Below, piece by piece: positions 36,897-47,280 of a stretch of 64,000 bases of DNA; within the stretch, counting starts at the first letter, position 1, and each line of letters starts with the position of its first letter. The position numbers and the translations under genes are program-made. The DNA is taken from the NCBI RefSeq assembly GCF_002939945.1, contig NZ_MDEB01000002.1, positions 284,975-348,974 of the forward strand. The letters are read 5' to 3'. The notes under the pieces are model-generated. The model did not search any database and was not told the DNA's origin. It saw only the letters and a program-made list of their open reading frames with translations. The stretch is from Xanthomonas arboricola pv. populi (GTDB lineage: Bacteria; Pseudomonadota; Gammaproteobacteria; Xanthomonadales; Xanthomonadaceae).

Positions 36897-38048
36897 ATGG
36901 ATTTCATCTTGCTCGACTACACCACATTGCGCGTGATCTGGTGGCTGTTGCTCGGCGTATTGCTGTCCGGTTACGCGGTGATGGGCGGCTTCGATCTGGG
37001 CGTCAGCACCTTGCTGCCGCTGGTTGCCCGCAACGATGCCGAACGCCGACTGGTGATCAACACCATCGGCCCGGTCTGGGAAGGCAACCAGGTGTGGCTG
37101 ATTCTGGGCGGCGGCGCGATCTTCGCTGCATTCCCGCCGCTGTATGCGGTGAGTTTTTCCGGGTTCTACCTCGCGATGTTCCTGATCCTGTTCGCACTGA
37201 TCCTGCGCCCGGTCGGGTTCAAGTTCCGCGGCAAGCTGGTCGATCAGCGCTGGCGCAACAACTGGGACTGGGCGTTGTTCGTCGGCGGCTGCATTCCGGC
37301 GCTGATCATGGGCGTGGCGGTCGGCAATGTACTGCTCGGTGTGCCGTTCCACTTCGACGCCAGCATGCGCATCTTCTACACCGGCAACCTGTTCGGGCTG
37401 CTGACGCCGTTCGCGCTGCTCGCCGGCCTGCTCAGCGTGGCGATGTTGATGGCGCATGGCGCAGCGATGCTGGTCCTCAAGACCGACGGACCGGTGGCCG
37501 AGCGCGCCGCGCGTTTTGGCAGCATCGCCGCGCTCGGCGCGGTAGCGTTGTTTGCGGCCGCCGGTGCGTGGGTGGCGCTGGGTCTGCCGGGGTATGCAGT
37601 GACCTCGGTGCTGGCCACCGATGCGCCGACCAATCCACTCGCCAAGACCGCCGCACTCACCGCGGCCGGCGGCTGGCTGCACAACTACAGCAGCATGCCG
37701 GCCACCTTGATCGCACCGCTGGTCGGCCTGGTCGGGCTTGCGATGAATGCGCTGCTGTTGCGTGTACGTCGCGGCGGCCTGGCGTTCATCGCGTCGGGTT
37801 GCGCCATCGTCGGCATCGTCTTCACCGTCGGCTTTGCGTTGTTCCCGTTCCTGCTGCCCTCGTCCACCGCACCGAGCGCAAGCCTGACACTGTGGGATGC
37901 ATCCAGCAGCCGCCTGACGTTGTGGATCATGCTGCTGGCGACCACGCTGTTCATGCCGATCGTGCTGGCCTATACGAGCTGGGTCTATCGCGTGCTCAAG
38001 GGCAAGGTCACTGCCGACGAACTCTCGGCCAATCCAAACGCCTACTGA
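36897..38048 (+). CDS. cydB: Cytochrome bd quinol oxidase subunit II
   Basis: A 383-residue membrane protein with [46 protein letters not shown] and [10 protein letters not shown], all typical of CydB. It has an AGGAG ribosome site 10 bases before ATG and starts 16 bases after cydA. Confidence 0.95.
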   Translation: MDFILLDYTTLRVIWWLLLGVLLSGYAVMGGFDLGVSTLLPLVARNDAERRLVINTIGPVWEGNQVWLILGGGAIFAAFPPLYAVSFSGFYLAMFLILFALILRPVGFKFRGKLVDQRWRNNWDWALFVGGCIPALIMGVAVGNVLLGVPFHFDASMRIFYTGNLFGLLTPFALLAGLLSVAMLMAHGAAMLVLKTDGPVAERAARFGSIAALGAVALFAAAGAWVALGLPGYAVTSVLATDAPTNPLAKTAALTAAGGWLHNYSSMPATLIAPLVGLVGLAMNALLLRVRRGGLAFIASGCAIVGIVFTVGFALFPFLLPSSTAPSASLTLWDASSSRLTLWIMLLATTLFMPIVLAYTSWVYRVLKGKVTADELSANPNAY

Positions 38049-38141
38049 GCATGCCTGCTGCGCGTTGCGACGCAGACCTGCGTCGCGCTCGCAGCAGGCC
38101 TTCAACGTCGCACGTATTTCAACGCCTCAAGGAGAACGACA

Positions 38142-38252
38142 ATGTGGTATTTCGCCTGGATTCTCGGCACCGGTCTAGCCGCACTGGCGGCCGTGCTCAA
38201 CGGCATGTGGTTCGAAGCACGCGAGCGGGAGCGTGGCCAACCGCATCAGTAA
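38142..38252 (+). CDS. cydX: Cytochrome bd small subunit CydX
   Basis: A 36-residue peptide starting MWYFAWILGTGLAAALAV-like (seen: MWYFAWILGTGLAALAAV) with NGMWFEARE at the end of the helix. This matches CydX/YbgT, which stabilises the heme centres of cytochrome bd. AAGGAG lies 8 bases upstream. It follows cydB by 93 bases and is easy to miss because of its size. Confidence 0.93.
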   Translation: MWYFAWILGTGLAALAAVLNGMWFEARERERGQPHQ

Positions 38253-38271
38253 AATTATTTTCGATAGGTGC

Positions 38272-38300
38272 TTGCCGATTTCGCATTCCCTATGTAACAT
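38272..38300 (+). promoter_or_regulatory. Promoter of tRNA-Pro
   Basis: TTGCCG (38272-38277), a 17-base spacer and TAACAT (38295-38300) place the start about 7 bases later, near 38307, just before the tRNA at 38313. The surrounding sequence is unusually AT-rich for this genome. Confidence 0.65.
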
Positions 38301-38312
38301 ACGCGGCTCCTT

Positions 38313-38389
<77 letters not shown>

Positions 38390-38394
38390 GTTTC

Positions 38395-38431
38395 AAAACA
38401 CAAAACCGGCCTCGTGCCGGTTTTGTGTTTT
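38395..38431 (+). terminator. Rho-independent terminator after tRNA-Pro
   Basis: AAAACACAAAACCGGC pairs with GCCGGTTTTGTGTTTT around CTCGT, beginning 6 bases after the tRNA. The long stem ends in a T-rich tract. The MFS gene start must lie beyond it. Confidence 0.9.
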
Positions 38432-38473
38432 CAGGCGCTGGCGCATGCAGGTGCGCAGCGCGGATGGTCTGTC

Positions 38474-39739
38474 ATGTCCGTTGTCATTGCCGCTGCCTCC
38501 CCGTCCGCCCGGTTGCGTGGTCGCGGCCTGGTGCTGGCTGCCATTTTGCTGTCCGCCTTCAACTTGCGTACCGCGGTGACGTCGTTGACGCCGCTGCTGG
38601 AACGCATCGCCGACGAGTACGCCTTCGGCGCGCCCACCATGGGGGCGCTCGGCATGTTGCCGACGGCTGCATTCGCATTGACCGGTGTCGCCACGCCGGC
38701 CTTGCTGCGCCGCTTCGGTCTGCTGCGCACGGCACTGCTGTCGATGGCATTGGCCAGCCTCGGCCTGGTGTTGCGCCCGCTGCTGCCAGGGACCGCAGGA
38801 CTCTTGATCGGTTCGCTGGTGGCGCTGGCCGGCATGGGCATGGGCAACGTGGTGTTGCCGCCGCTGGTGAAGCGCTATTTCGGCGATCGCGTCGGCGGCG
38901 TCAGCACGCTCTACATCACCGTGCTGCAGGTCGGCACCCTGCTGCCGGCATTGCTGGCGGTACCGGTGGCCGATGCGCTGGGCTGGCGCAGCGCGATGGT
39001 GGTGTGGGTGTTGCCGGCACTGCTGGCATTGGCGGCCTGGGCCATGGTGCATACCAACCACCGCCGTCTCCGCGCGACCGGACCGGCACCGGTCACGCCC
39101 ACGCCCGAAGCCGAAGGCCGCGTGGCACGCACGGCCCTGGGCTGGAGCATGGCGGTGACCTTCGGCATGACCTCGCTGATCACCTATTCGATGTTCACCT
39201 GGTTGCCGACGCTGCTGCGCGAAGCCGGCGCCTCGCCCGCGTTCGGCGGCACCATGGTGGCGCTGTTCGCGGCACTGGGCATGGTCGGTGCCTTGACCAT
39301 GCCGGCGCTGGCGGTGCGCATGCGCAACCCGTTTCCGATCGTGCTGCTGTGCGCGGCCTGCCACCTGATCGCGTTTGCCGGGCTGTGGTGGGCGCCATTG
39401 GCCGCACCGATCCTGTGGGTGACGCTGCTCGGCCTGGGGCCGAGCACGTTCCCGCTGGCATTGGTGCTGGTCAATCAGCGCAGCCGCACCGCGGCCGGCT
39501 CGGCGGCGCTGTCCGGCTTCTCGCAGGGCATGGGCTATGCGATGAGCTGCCTGGGGCCGTTCCTGTTCGGCTGGCTGCACGCGCACCACGGCGGCTGGAC
39601 CTCGCCGTTCGTCTTCCTGGTGATCTGCCTCCTGGTGCAGCTGGCGGCTGCCTGGGTGGCCTGCCGCCCGCAGTTGCTGGAAGACGCCTGGGCACCGCCA
39701 CCGCGCGGCGCGCACGCGGTCAGCGTACCGGCAGACTGA
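38474..39739 (+). CDS. MFS transporter, CynX/NimT-like
   Basis: A 421-residue, 12-helix major facilitator protein. The N-terminal LLSAFNLRTAVTSLTPLL, with its conserved Asn-Leu-Arg, and the paired halves fit the CynX/NimT/YeaN group (cyanate or 2-nitroimidazole transporters by name, mostly unassigned). ATG 38474 is used; the earlier in-frame ATG at 38414 lies in the terminator arm. Its 3' end overlaps the convergent ester hydrolase gene by 20 bases. Confidence 0.88.
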   Translation: MSVVIAAASPSARLRGRGLVLAAILLSAFNLRTAVTSLTPLLERIADEYAFGAPTMGALGMLPTAAFALTGVATPALLRRFGLLRTALLSMALASLGLVLRPLLPGTAGLLIGSLVALAGMGMGNVVLPPLVKRYFGDRVGGVSTLYITVLQVGTLLPALLAVPVADALGWRSAMVVWVLPALLALAAWAMVHTNHRRLRATGPAPVTPTPEAEGRVARTALGWSMAVTFGMTSLITYSMFTWLPTLLREAGASPAFGGTMVALFAALGMVGALTMPALAVRMRNPFPIVLLCAACHLIAFAGLWWAPLAAPILWVTLLGLGPSTFPLALVLVNQRSRTAAGSAALSGFSQGMGYAMSCLGPFLFGWLHAHHGGWTSPFVFLVICLLVQLAAAWVACRPQLLEDAWAPPPRGAHAVSVPAD

Positions 39740-41633
39740 TGTAGCTGGCCTGCTGCGGGGTCACATAGACGCGCTGGGTGGCCTTTCGATAATCGCCGGG
39801 CTTGGCGAAGAAGATGTTGTCCACGTAGGTCTGCGGATTGCGGTCGTACAGCGGAAACAGGCTGGACTGCACCTGCACCATCACCCGGTGCCCCGGCTGG
39901 AAGGTGTGGTTGGCAGTCGGCAGGCCAAACTGGAACGCCAGCGGCTGATTGGACGCCAGTGGCTTGGGCGCGCTGAAACTCTCGCGATAGCGGCCACGGA
40001 AGATCGCCAGCGATACCGGCAACTCGTAGCCGCCCATCTTGGGACTGGACGCCATCTCGTCCGGATACACGTCGATCAGTTTCACCACCCAGTCGCTGTC
40101 GCTGCCGCTGGTGGAGGCCTGCAGATGCACTTCAGGTGCGCCGGCGATCTGCAAGGGTTCGGTCAGCGGCTCGGTGACGAAGCTCAGCACGTCCGGGCGG
40201 CCGTCGACGAAGCGCTGGTCCTGCACCAGCCAGGTGGTCCACATGCTGCGATCGCCGAAGTCCACCGGGCGCGGCACGAACGGCACCGGCTTGGCCGGGT
40301 CGGCCACGTACTCCTCGAAACTCGGCTGGCCTGCCGCCGGCCGCTGGAACGACAGCTTGCCGCCGGCCTGCAGGTACAGCGGTTTGCTGCTCGACGCACA
40401 GCCCTTGGCGCAGCTACGCGGCCAGGCCTGCAGACGGTCCCAGTGATTCTCTCCGGTGTTGTAGATGAACACCGGCGGCGTGCTCGCCTTGGGCGCGCCA
40501 TCGACCAGGTATTGATCGAAGAACGGGCGCAGTACGTCGTGACGGAATTGGCGCGCGGTATCGCCGTCGAAATTCAATGCGCCCAGCGCGCTGCCGTCGT
40601 AGTTGACCTGGCTGTGCCGCCACGGCCCCATCACCAGGTAGTTGAGCGTATTGCTGCGGTCGCGCGTCTCCATCGCCGCGTAGCTATGGATGGCGCCCCA
40701 CATGTCCTCCTGGTCCCACAGCCCCTGCAACCACATGGTCGGCACCTTGAGCGGGGTGCGCGCCATCACCTTGTCCAGCGCCTGCTCCTGCCAGAACGCG
40801 TCGTAGGCGGCGTGTTCGGTGAGCTTGTGCCACCAAGGCAGCTGTTCCAGGCCGGCAACCTTGGCGAAATCGCCCGCCGAGCCGGCGCGCAGCAGGTTGC
40901 TGTAGTCGTCGTGGCCCTGGCGCGCGATGGCGATGCCCTTGCCGCGCTGGATGAGCTGGCCGGTGAAATAGTCGAAGTTGACCTGGCGGAACGCCCCATA
41001 GTTGAACCAGTCGTCGCCCATCCAGCCGTCGATCATCGGGCTTTCCGGCACCGCGACCTTGAGCGCCGGATGCGGGTTGGTCAACGCCATCACCACGGTG
41101 AAGCCTTCGTAGGACGAGCCGATCATGCCGACCTTGCCGTTGGACTCCTTCACGTTTTTCACCAGCCAGTCGATGGTGTCCCAGGCATCGGTGGCATGGT
41201 CGACTTCGCTGGGATTGAGCGCACCGCGCAGCGGCCGGGTCATCACGTAATCGCCTTCGGAGCCGTACTTGCCGCGCACGTCCTGGATCACGCGGATATA
41301 ACCGCCTTCCACGAACACGTCGTCGCCTTGCGCGAGCAGATCCTTCATATGCGGCGAGGCCATGCGCTCGGTGCGTCCGCTGGCGTTGTACGGCGTGCGC
41401 GTCAGCACCATCGGCGCGTTGCGCGCGCCCTTGGGCAGCACGATCACCGTGTGCAGCTTGACCCCGTCGCGCATCGGGATCATCACTTCGCGCTTGATGT
41501 AGTCGTTGGCGGCATCGCTCGCCACGAACGGCTTGCCGGTGATGTCCGGCGTCATCGGCGAGGTTTGCGCCAGCGCGCTGCCGGCGGCGGCGGCAATGGC
41601 GGTGGCGAGCAGGCAGGCGGCAAAACGGCGCAT
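39720..41633 (-). CDS. Alpha-amino-acid ester hydrolase (S15/CocE-type)
   Basis: A 637-residue secreted alpha/beta-hydrolase with a signal peptide (MRRFAACLLATAIAAAAGSALA). Ser174 in GSSYEG, Asp307 in GLWDQED and His340 in GPWRHS are the catalytic residues known for the Xanthomonas citri enzyme, and the length is the same. That enzyme hydrolyses and transfers alpha-amino acyl groups of esters and beta-lactam amides. A jellyroll C-terminal domain follows. ATG 41633 gives the normal signal peptide. The natural substrate is unknown. Confidence 0.95.
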   Translation of the reverse strand: MRRFAACLLATAIAAAAGSALAQTSPMTPDITGKPFVASDAANDYIKREVMIPMRDGVKLHTVIVLPKGARNAPMVLTRTPYNASGRTERMASPHMKDLLAQGDDVFVEGGYIRVIQDVRGKYGSEGDYVMTRPLRGALNPSEVDHATDAWDTIDWLVKNVKESNGKVGMIGSSYEGFTVVMALTNPHPALKVAVPESPMIDGWMGDDWFNYGAFRQVNFDYFTGQLIQRGKGIAIARQGHDDYSNLLRAGSAGDFAKVAGLEQLPWWHKLTEHAAYDAFWQEQALDKVMARTPLKVPTMWLQGLWDQEDMWGAIHSYAAMETRDRSNTLNYLVMGPWRHSQVNYDGSALGALNFDGDTARQFRHDVLRPFFDQYLVDGAPKASTPPVFIYNTGENHWDRLQAWPRSCAKGCASSSKPLYLQAGGKLSFQRPAAGQPSFEEYVADPAKPVPFVPRPVDFGDRSMWTTWLVQDQRFVDGRPDVLSFVTEPLTEPLQIAGAPEVHLQASTSGSDSDWVVKLIDVYPDEMASSPKMGGYELPVSLAIFRGRYRESFSAPKPLASNQPLAFQFGLPTANHTFQPGHRVMVQVQSSLFPLYDRNPQTYVDNIFFAKPGDYRKATQRVYVTPQQASYISLPVR

Positions 41634-41743
41634 CGACGACTCCGGAACGTGCGGGGGCAATCGTCGACTGTAGGCAGGGCGCGGCCTGCCGGGGGAGTGT
41701 CAAAGGTCGTGGTTGCCGGGGTGGCTGGTCTGCGCTTCGCCGA

Positions 41744-42988
41744 TCAGTGCCGTACCTGGCCTTCGCCACGCACCACGAAACGCTCCACGGTGAGCGCTTC
41801 AAGTCCCATCGGGCCGTAGGAATGCAGACGCGTGGTGGAGATGCCGATCTCCGCACCCAGGCCGAGCTCGCCGCCGTCGGAGAAGCGCGAGGAGGCGTTG
41901 ACCATCACCACGGCCGAGCGCAGCGATTGCACGAAGTGCTCGGCATTGGCGGCATCCTGGGTGGCGATCACTTCGGTGTGGTCCGAGCCGTACCGGCGGA
42001 TATGTGTCAGCGCGGTGTCCAGATCCGGCACCACGCGGATCGCCAGGATCAGATCGAGGAATTCGGCGGCGTAATCCTCGTCGCTGGCTGCGCCAATATC
42101 GGGCAACAGTGCGCGCGTTGTCGCATCGCCACGCAGTTCCACCTTGCGCTCGCACAGGGCTTGCGCGGCCAGCGGCAGAAAGCGTGCGGCGATGTCGGCA
42201 TGCACCAGCAAGGTCTCCAGCGCATTGCAGGCCGACGGCCGGCTGGCCTTGCCATCGACCAGCAGACGCACGGCCAGGTCCACGTCCGCCGATGCATCCA
42301 CGAACAGATGGCACACGCCCTTGTAATGCTTGATCACCGGCACGCGCGCGTGCTCGGCGACGAAGCGGATCAGCCCCTCGCCACCACGCGGAATCGCCAG
42401 ATCGACGATATCGCTGAGTTGCAGCAGCTCCAGCATGGTCTCGCGGCGCAGATCCTCGACCAGCGTCAATGCCGCTTCCGGCACGCCGGCCTCGCGCAAG
42501 GCGCGCTGCAGGGCGCGCGCAATCGCGGTGTTGGAATGGATCGCTTCCGAGCCGCCACGCAGGATCACGCCATTGCCGGCCTTGATGCACAGCGCTGCCG
42601 CATCGGCGGTCACATTCGGTCGCGCTTCGTAGATCATCGCGATCACCCCCAGCGGCACGCGCACCTTCTGCACGACGATGCCATTGGGGCGGACGTCCTC
42701 GCGCGTGACCTGCCCGACCGGATCGGGCAACTGCGCAACCTCGCGCAAGGCTGCGGCGATGCCGTCCAGGCGCCTGTCGTCCAGTGCCAGCCGATCCAGC
42801 ATCGCAGTACCCACGCCCTTCTCGCGCGCCGCCTGCAGATCGCACGCATTCGCCGCCAGGATCACTGCCGCATCCTGTTCCAGCGCGGCCGCCATCGCCT
42901 CCAGCAAGGCCTGCTTGGCAGATGTGGACAGTTGCGACAGCACTTGCGCGGCATCACGGCATTGCAGGGCGAGGGATTTGATGGTCAT
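41744..42988 (-). CDS. proA: Glutamate-5-semialdehyde dehydrogenase
   Basis: A 414-residue gamma-glutamyl phosphate reductase, second step of proline synthesis. Family motifs include [49 protein letters not shown], and [22 protein letters not shown]. It is the last gene of the arg-pro cluster, 130 bases after proB, with an inverted heptamer array between. Confidence 0.96.
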   Translation of the reverse strand: MTIKSLALQCRDAAQVLSQLSTSAKQALLEAMAAALEQDAAVILAANACDLQAAREKGVGTAMLDRLALDDRRLDGIAAALREVAQLPDPVGQVTREDVRPNGIVVQKVRVPLGVIAMIYEARPNVTADAAALCIKAGNGVILRGGSEAIHSNTAIARALQRALREAGVPEAALTLVEDLRRETMLELLQLSDIVDLAIPRGGEGLIRFVAEHARVPVIKHYKGVCHLFVDASADVDLAVRLLVDGKASRPSACNALETLLVHADIAARFLPLAAQALCERKVELRGDATTRALLPDIGAASDEDYAAEFLDLILAIRVVPDLDTALTHIRRYGSDHTEVIATQDAANAEHFVQSLRSAVVMVNASSRFSDGGELGLGAEIGISTTRLHSYGPMGLEALTVERFVVRGEGQVRH

Positions 42989-42992
42989 TGTG

Positions 42993-43122
42993 GAATCGGG
43001 AGTGGGGAATCGGGAATGGTAAAAGCGCGCACCACCACTTTACTGCGACGGAATCGGCAGCGGGAAAGTTGGCTGGAAACGCTCTTGCGATTCCCCATTC
43101 CCGAATCCCAATTCCCCGCTAC
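42993..43122. repeat. Inverted array of GGGAATC heptamers (copy C)
   Basis: GATTCCCC/GAATCCC-type units (about 43090-43121) and GGGAATC-type units (about 42994-43018) face each other across about 70 bases in the proB-proA gap. This is the same design as the arrays at 19582 and 20469. Confidence 0.7.
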
Positions 43123-44273
43123 AAAAGCACCAAATCATCGCGATGCACCACGTTCTCGCCGTAGCTGTAACCGAGCACGGGCTCGATCTCGCGGGAGTGG
43201 CGGCGGGCGATACGGCGGACATCCACTGCCGAATACTGGCTGACGCCGCGTGCCAGACAGCGCTCGCCGGCGTCGTCGCGCAGGCGGATCTCCACCATGT
43301 CGCCACGCCGGAAGTCGCCTTGCGCACCGGCCACACCGCCCGGCAGCAGCGAGGCGCCCTTGTCGGTCAATGCGGTGGCGGCGCCGGTATCGATCAGGAT
43401 CGCGCCCGCTTCCACCGGGGCGTGACGCAGCCAGTATTTGCGGGCGGCGATGCGCGTGCGCGCGGCATGGATACGCGTGCCATGCAGGCGATCCTGCGCC
43501 AGGGCGCGCACCACATCGCCATTGCGGCCATTGAACAGATAGGTTTCGATGCCCGCCGCGCCGGCCTTTACGGCGGCTTCCAGCTTGGTGCGCATGCCGC
43601 CGGTGCCGACGCTGCTGCCGCTGCCGCCGGCCATCGCCAGCACCTCGGCAGTGAGTTCGGGCACCTCGTCGAGCGGCCGCGCCCGCGGATTGCTGCGCGG
43701 GTCGGCACTGTACAGCCCGTCGATATCGGTGGCGATGAACAAGGCATCGGCATCGACCAGGGCGGCGACGATCGCGGCCAGGTTGTCGTTGTCGCCCAGC
43801 TTGAGCTCGTCCACCGACACGGTGTCGTTTTCGTTGATCACCGGCAGCGCGCCCAGCCGCAATAATTCGCCCAGAGTGGCGCGTGCGTTGAGATAGCGGC
43901 GGCGGTTACGCAGGTCGTCGTGGGTGAGCAACACCTGCGCCACCGGGCGTTCGAAAAAGCGCTGCCAGAGCGCGATCAACTGCGCCTGCCCCAGCGCAGC
44001 CAGCGCCTGGCGCGCGGCGATCGGTGCACCGGCTTCGGCAGCTTTGGGCAGGATCGCCCGCCCGGCCGCCACCGCGCCCGACGACACGATCACCAGCTCG
44101 CGCCCGGCGGCCAGATTGGCCGACACGAATTGCGCCAGCCCCAATGCAAAGCGCGGCGACAGGCCACCGCCATCGGCGGCCAGCAGGCTGCTGCCGACCT
44201 TGAGCACTGCGCGTCGCCACGGCGGCAGCGCTTGCTCGGTAAACGACGCAGCAGTGGCGATGGGCGTGCTCAT
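43119..44273 (-). CDS. proB: Glutamate 5-kinase
   Basis: A 384-residue kinase: amino-acid kinase domain (VLKVGSSLL, VIVSSGAVAAGRAIL, INENDTVSVDELKLGDND, ATDIDGLY) plus a C-terminal PUA domain (about 280-375, KGASLLPGGV...). It catalyses the first, proline-inhibited step of proline synthesis. ATG 44273 is chosen over 44306. It starts 13 bases after the YciI-like gene in the same operon. Confidence 0.96.
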   Translation of the reverse strand: MSTPIATAASFTEQALPPWRRAVLKVGSSLLAADGGGLSPRFALGLAQFVSANLAAGRELVIVSSGAVAAGRAILPKAAEAGAPIAARQALAALGQAQLIALWQRFFERPVAQVLLTHDDLRNRRRYLNARATLGELLRLGALPVINENDTVSVDELKLGDNDNLAAIVAALVDADALFIATDIDGLYSADPRSNPRARPLDEVPELTAEVLAMAGGSGSSVGTGGMRTKLEAAVKAGAAGIETYLFNGRNGDVVRALAQDRLHGTRIHAARTRIAARKYWLRHAPVEAGAILIDTGAATALTDKGASLLPGGVAGAQGDFRRGDMVEIRLRDDAGERCLARGVSQYSAVDVRRIARRHSREIEPVLGYSYGENVVHRDDLVLL

Positions 44274-44286
44274 GGCGACAACCTGC

Positions 44287-44547
44287 TCAGTGCGTGTTCC
44301 ACTCATGGACGGTCAGCGTGGAGGCATCGCGCAGCACCAGCGGATCGCGCGCGACGATCTGCTGAGCGGCGGCAAGGCTAGCGACGTTGATCAGCACGTA
44401 CGCACCGCCGCTGCGATCGCTGAAACCACCGGTCAATTCCAGCTGCCCGGCGTCGCGCAAGGCCTGCAGAAACTCCAGATGCGGCTGCACCACATCGGCA
44501 GGGAAATCCGGCTTGCGCATCGCCAGCACCAGATAACGCGTGGCCAT
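44287..44547 (-). CDS. YciI-family small protein
   Basis: An 86-residue YciI-like protein (RYLVLAMRKPDF, PHLEFLQALRDAGQLELTGGFSD, GGAYVLINVASLAAAQQIVARDP). ATG 44547 overlaps the cupin stop (TGATG). It is unrelated in sequence to the YciI-like gene at 13644 beyond the fold. Its place between argH and proB is unexplained. Confidence 0.88.
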   Translation of the reverse strand: MATRYLVLAMRKPDFPADVVQPHLEFLQALRDAGQLELTGGFSDRSGGAYVLINVASLAAAQQIVARDPLVLRDASTLTVHEWNTH

Positions 44548-44912
44548 CAGCTTGCGCCCTTGTCAGCGGCGGCGGCCGGTGTGCGCTCGCTGCGACCGTG
44601 CGGTGCGGAGATCACCAGGAAGCGCGCTTCCACCTCGGACAGATTGTGCATCTGATGGGTGCTGCCAGGCGGCACATGCAGGCCCTGCCCGATGCCGAGC
44701 ACGTGCTGCTCGCCATCCAGTTGCAGCATCACCTCACCGGCCAGCACGTAGAAGAAATGCCGTGCGCGGCTGTGCCGGTGGCGCAGCTCAGCAGCGCCGG
44801 GCGGCATGCGCTCTTCCAGCACGCTCAGGTTGGGGTCGCGCAGCAGATGCCAGCCCTCGCAGGACTCGCCCCAGGGATAATGTTCTGCAGTGTCGGTACT
44901 GATCACGGCCAT
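44547..44912 (-). CDS. Cupin-domain protein
   Basis: A 121-residue single-domain cupin. The metal-binding pattern is ELRHRHSRARHFFYVLAGE for motif 1 and PPGSTHQMHN for motif 2. It starts at ATG 44912, overlapping the argH stop (TGATG). Similar small cupins bind small ligands or act as isomerases; function unknown. Confidence 0.88.
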   Translation of the reverse strand: MAVISTDTAEHYPWGESCEGWHLLRDPNLSVLEERMPPGAAELRHRHSRARHFFYVLAGEVMLQLDGEQHVLGIGQGLHVPPGSTHQMHNLSEVEARFLVISAPHGRSERTPAAAADKGAS

Positions 44913-46207
44913 CAGCGCAGCGCCTCCCAACGGGCACGCAGGAGGTCCAGCTGCAGATCCGCGGCGGCGCCTGGCGAGACGCGTGCGGCCAGGCTGCCTT
45001 CCGGCGTGCGGCCCTGCCCCGCGGTGTCGGCCGATTCCGCCGCGGCCTTGTAGGCCTCACGGAACGGCACGCCGGCAACGGCCGCTTCCACCGCCACATC
45101 GGTGGCGTACATGCCCGAATCGATCGCCGCACGCAGTTTGTCCGGGCGCCATTCCAGATTGGCCAGCAAGGCCGGCAGCAGTTCCAGCGCCGCCAGGCCG
45201 CGGCCGAAGCCGTGCACGATCGCGCCCTTGCTGCTCTGCAAGTCGCGGTGATAGCCCGACGGCAGCGACAGCAGCTGCTCGATCTCGGTGCGCGCGGCGG
45301 CCACGCTGGCGTGGGTGGCGCGCATCAGTTCGATCACGTCGGGGTTGCGCTTGTTCGGCATGATCGAGCTGCCGGTGGTGTATTGCGCAGGCAACGCGAC
45401 GAAGGCGAACTCGCCGCTGGTGAACAACGACAGATCCCAGGCAATCCGGCGCAGGTCCAGCGTTGCGCTGCCGAGGGCTTCGAGCGCGGCCAGTTCGTAC
45501 TTGCCACGCGAGAGCTGTGCATAGATCGGCGACACCTGCAGCCGTGCAAAACCCAGCTCGGCTGTGGTGTGTGCACGGTCCAGCGGCAGATTGACGCCGT
45601 ACCCGGCCGCGGTGCCGAGCGGATTGCTGTCCACCAGACGCAGGGTGTCGGTCGCACGCACCGCATTGTCGATAAAGGCCTCGGCCCAGCCCGCCCACCA
45701 CATGCCGGCCGAGGAGACTACCGCACGCTGGATATGCGTATAGCCCGGCACCGGCAACTCGGCTTCTGCCTGCGCACGGTCCAGCGCCACCTTGGCGATC
45801 TCCGCGCCAAGCTCGGCCACGCGTTGCAGCTTGTCCTTCAACCACAGGCGGGTGGCGACCAGGATCTGGTCGTTACGGCTGCGCCCGGTGTGGATCTTGC
45901 GGCCGGCATCGCCCAGCCGTTCGGTCAGGCGCGCTTCGATCGCCGAATGGCAGTCCTCGTAGCGCTCGTCCAGCACGAACGCGCCACTGCGGAAATCGGC
46001 CGCCAGCAGGTCGAGCTGTTCGCTCAGTCCGCCCAGCTCCTGCAGCGACAGGATGCCGATGTGCTGCAGCCCCTGCGCATGCGCCTTGCTGGCGGCGATG
46101 TCGTACAGGAAGAACTCGCGGTCCAGGATGACGTCGTCGCCGGCCAGGAAGCTCTGGATCTTGGCGTCCACCGCCACGCCGGGTTTTTGCCACAACAGAT
46201 TGGTCAT
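44912..46207 (-). CDS. argH: Argininosuccinate lyase
   Basis: A 431-residue enzyme releasing arginine and fumarate. The superfamily signature [12 protein letters not shown] is intact, with TGRSRNDQ and [11 protein letters not shown] 46207 ([10 protein letters not shown]) is used; the upstream frame runs through repeat hairpins and then argC, and is not coding. Between argC and argH lie two direct repeats (46243-46331). Confidence 0.96.
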   Translation of the reverse strand: MTNLLWQKPGVAVDAKIQSFLAGDDVILDREFFLYDIAASKAHAQGLQHIGILSLQELGGLSEQLDLLAADFRSGAFVLDERYEDCHSAIEARLTERLGDAGRKIHTGRSRNDQILVATRLWLKDKLQRVAELGAEIAKVALDRAQAEAELPVPGYTHIQRAVVSSAGMWWAGWAEAFIDNAVRATDTLRLVDSNPLGTAAGYGVNLPLDRAHTTAELGFARLQVSPIYAQLSRGKYELAALEALGSATLDLRRIAWDLSLFTSGEFAFVALPAQYTTGSSIMPNKRNPDVIELMRATHASVAAARTEIEQLLSLPSGYHRDLQSSKGAIVHGFGRGLAALELLPALLANLEWRPDKLRAAIDSGMYATDVAVEAAVAGVPFREAYKAAAESADTAGQGRTPEGSLAARVSPGAAADLQLDLLRARWEALR

Positions 46208-46242
46208 CGGAAAGCGTCTCGAGTAAGTCGTCCAGTTAAACA

Positions 46243-46331
46243 CCCGCACATGGATGTGCGGGCTTTTGCGAGGGACTCGCATCTTGAACCCCCGCACATG
46301 GATGTGCGAGCTCTTGCGAGGGACTCGCATC
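46243..46331. repeat. Two direct 41-bp hairpin repeats between argC and argH
   Basis: Copies at 46243-46283 and 46291-46331 (48-base period, one or two differences). Each has CCCGCACAT-GG-ATGTGCGGG-type pairing followed by TGCGAG-GGA-CTCGCA. The second copy includes the first bases of the argC stop codon. They may form RNA processing or stability elements in the operon transcript. Confidence 0.85.
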
Positions 46332-47280
46332 AACGAATTGCGGTCAATTCGTCCCAGCCCAATGCCAGGTTGAGATTCTGCATCGCCTGCGTCGCCGCGC
46401 CCTTGAGCAGGTTGTCCAGCGTGGCCACCACCACCACCCGCTTGTTGCCCGGCGCCAGCGTCACGCCACCGATCTGCACGCCATGCTTGCCGGCGATGCG
46501 GCTGACCCACGGCGCTTCATCGACGATCTCGATCAGCGGCTCGTCGGCGTAACGCTGCGTGTAGCGCGCCTGGATCTGCTCGCGCGTCAGCGCTTGCTGC
46601 AGCCACAGGTTGACGGTCATGGTGATGCCGCGGAAATGCGGCGCCACATGCGGCATGAACTCCACCGGCACGCCGAGCTGCGCAGAGACTTCGCGCTCGT
46701 GCATGTGGTTGGTCAGCGCATACGGCATCAGGTTATCGGCCAGCAACTCGGGGTTGTTCTTGTCCGACGGCGTGGTGCCCGCACCGGAATACCCGGACAC
46801 GCCGAAGCACTGCGGCGGGCCGGCCAGTTGATCGAGCAATGGCGCGATCGTCAGCTGCATCGCGGTGGCATAGCAACCCGGGTTGCTGATACGCCGCTGC
46901 CCGGCGTAGCTACCGCGCGTCAGCTCCGGCAGCCCGTAATACCAGGTCGGATCGAAGCGGTAATCGGCCGACAGATCGATCAACAGCGTCTGTGGCCTGG
47001 CCGCATCGATCACGGCGACGAAGGGCTCGGCCTTGCCGTTGGGCAATGCCAGGATCACCACGTCTGCGGCCTTGGCGGCCACCGCCTCGGCATCCAGGCT
47101 CTCGTAACGCAGCTCGCCGCGATACGCAGCGTTGTGATCGGCCACCGGCTGCCCGGCCAGTTCGCGCGAGGACACGAAGACCAGCTGCAGATGCGGGTGT
47201 GCCACCACCAGCTTGATCAATTCTGATCCGGTATGCCCGCGGGCACCGACGATGCCGATGGTCGTTGCTTGAACAGTCAT
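46330..47280 (-). CDS. argC: N-acetyl-gamma-glutamyl-phosphate reductase
   Basis: A 316-residue dehydrogenase: NADP site [16 protein letters not shown], active-site Cys in [10 protein letters not shown] and [11 protein letters not shown]. It makes N-acetylglutamate semialdehyde. ATG 47280 overlaps the GNAT stop (ATGA). The longer ATG 47328 lies within the GNAT gene. Confidence 0.96.
   Translation of the reverse strand: MTVQATTIGIVGARGHTGSELIKLVVAHPHLQLVFVSSRELAGQPVADHNAAYRGELRYESLDAEAVAAKAADVVILALPNGKAEPFVAVIDAARPQTLLIDLSADYRFDPTWYYGLPELTRGSYAGQRRISNPGCYATAMQLTIAPLLDQLAGPPQCFGVSGYSGAGTTPSDKNNPELLADNLMPYALTNHMHEREVSAQLGVPVEFMPHVAPHFRGITMTVNLWLQQALTREQIQARYTQRYADEPLIEIVDEAPWVSRIAGKHGVQIGGVTLAPGNKRVVVVATLDNLLKGAATQAMQNLNLALGWDELTAIR

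Noticed and set aside
46208-46510. N-terminal extension of argH
   Set aside because: The frame runs through the two hairpin repeats and then out of frame in argC; the family start is [10 protein letters not shown].
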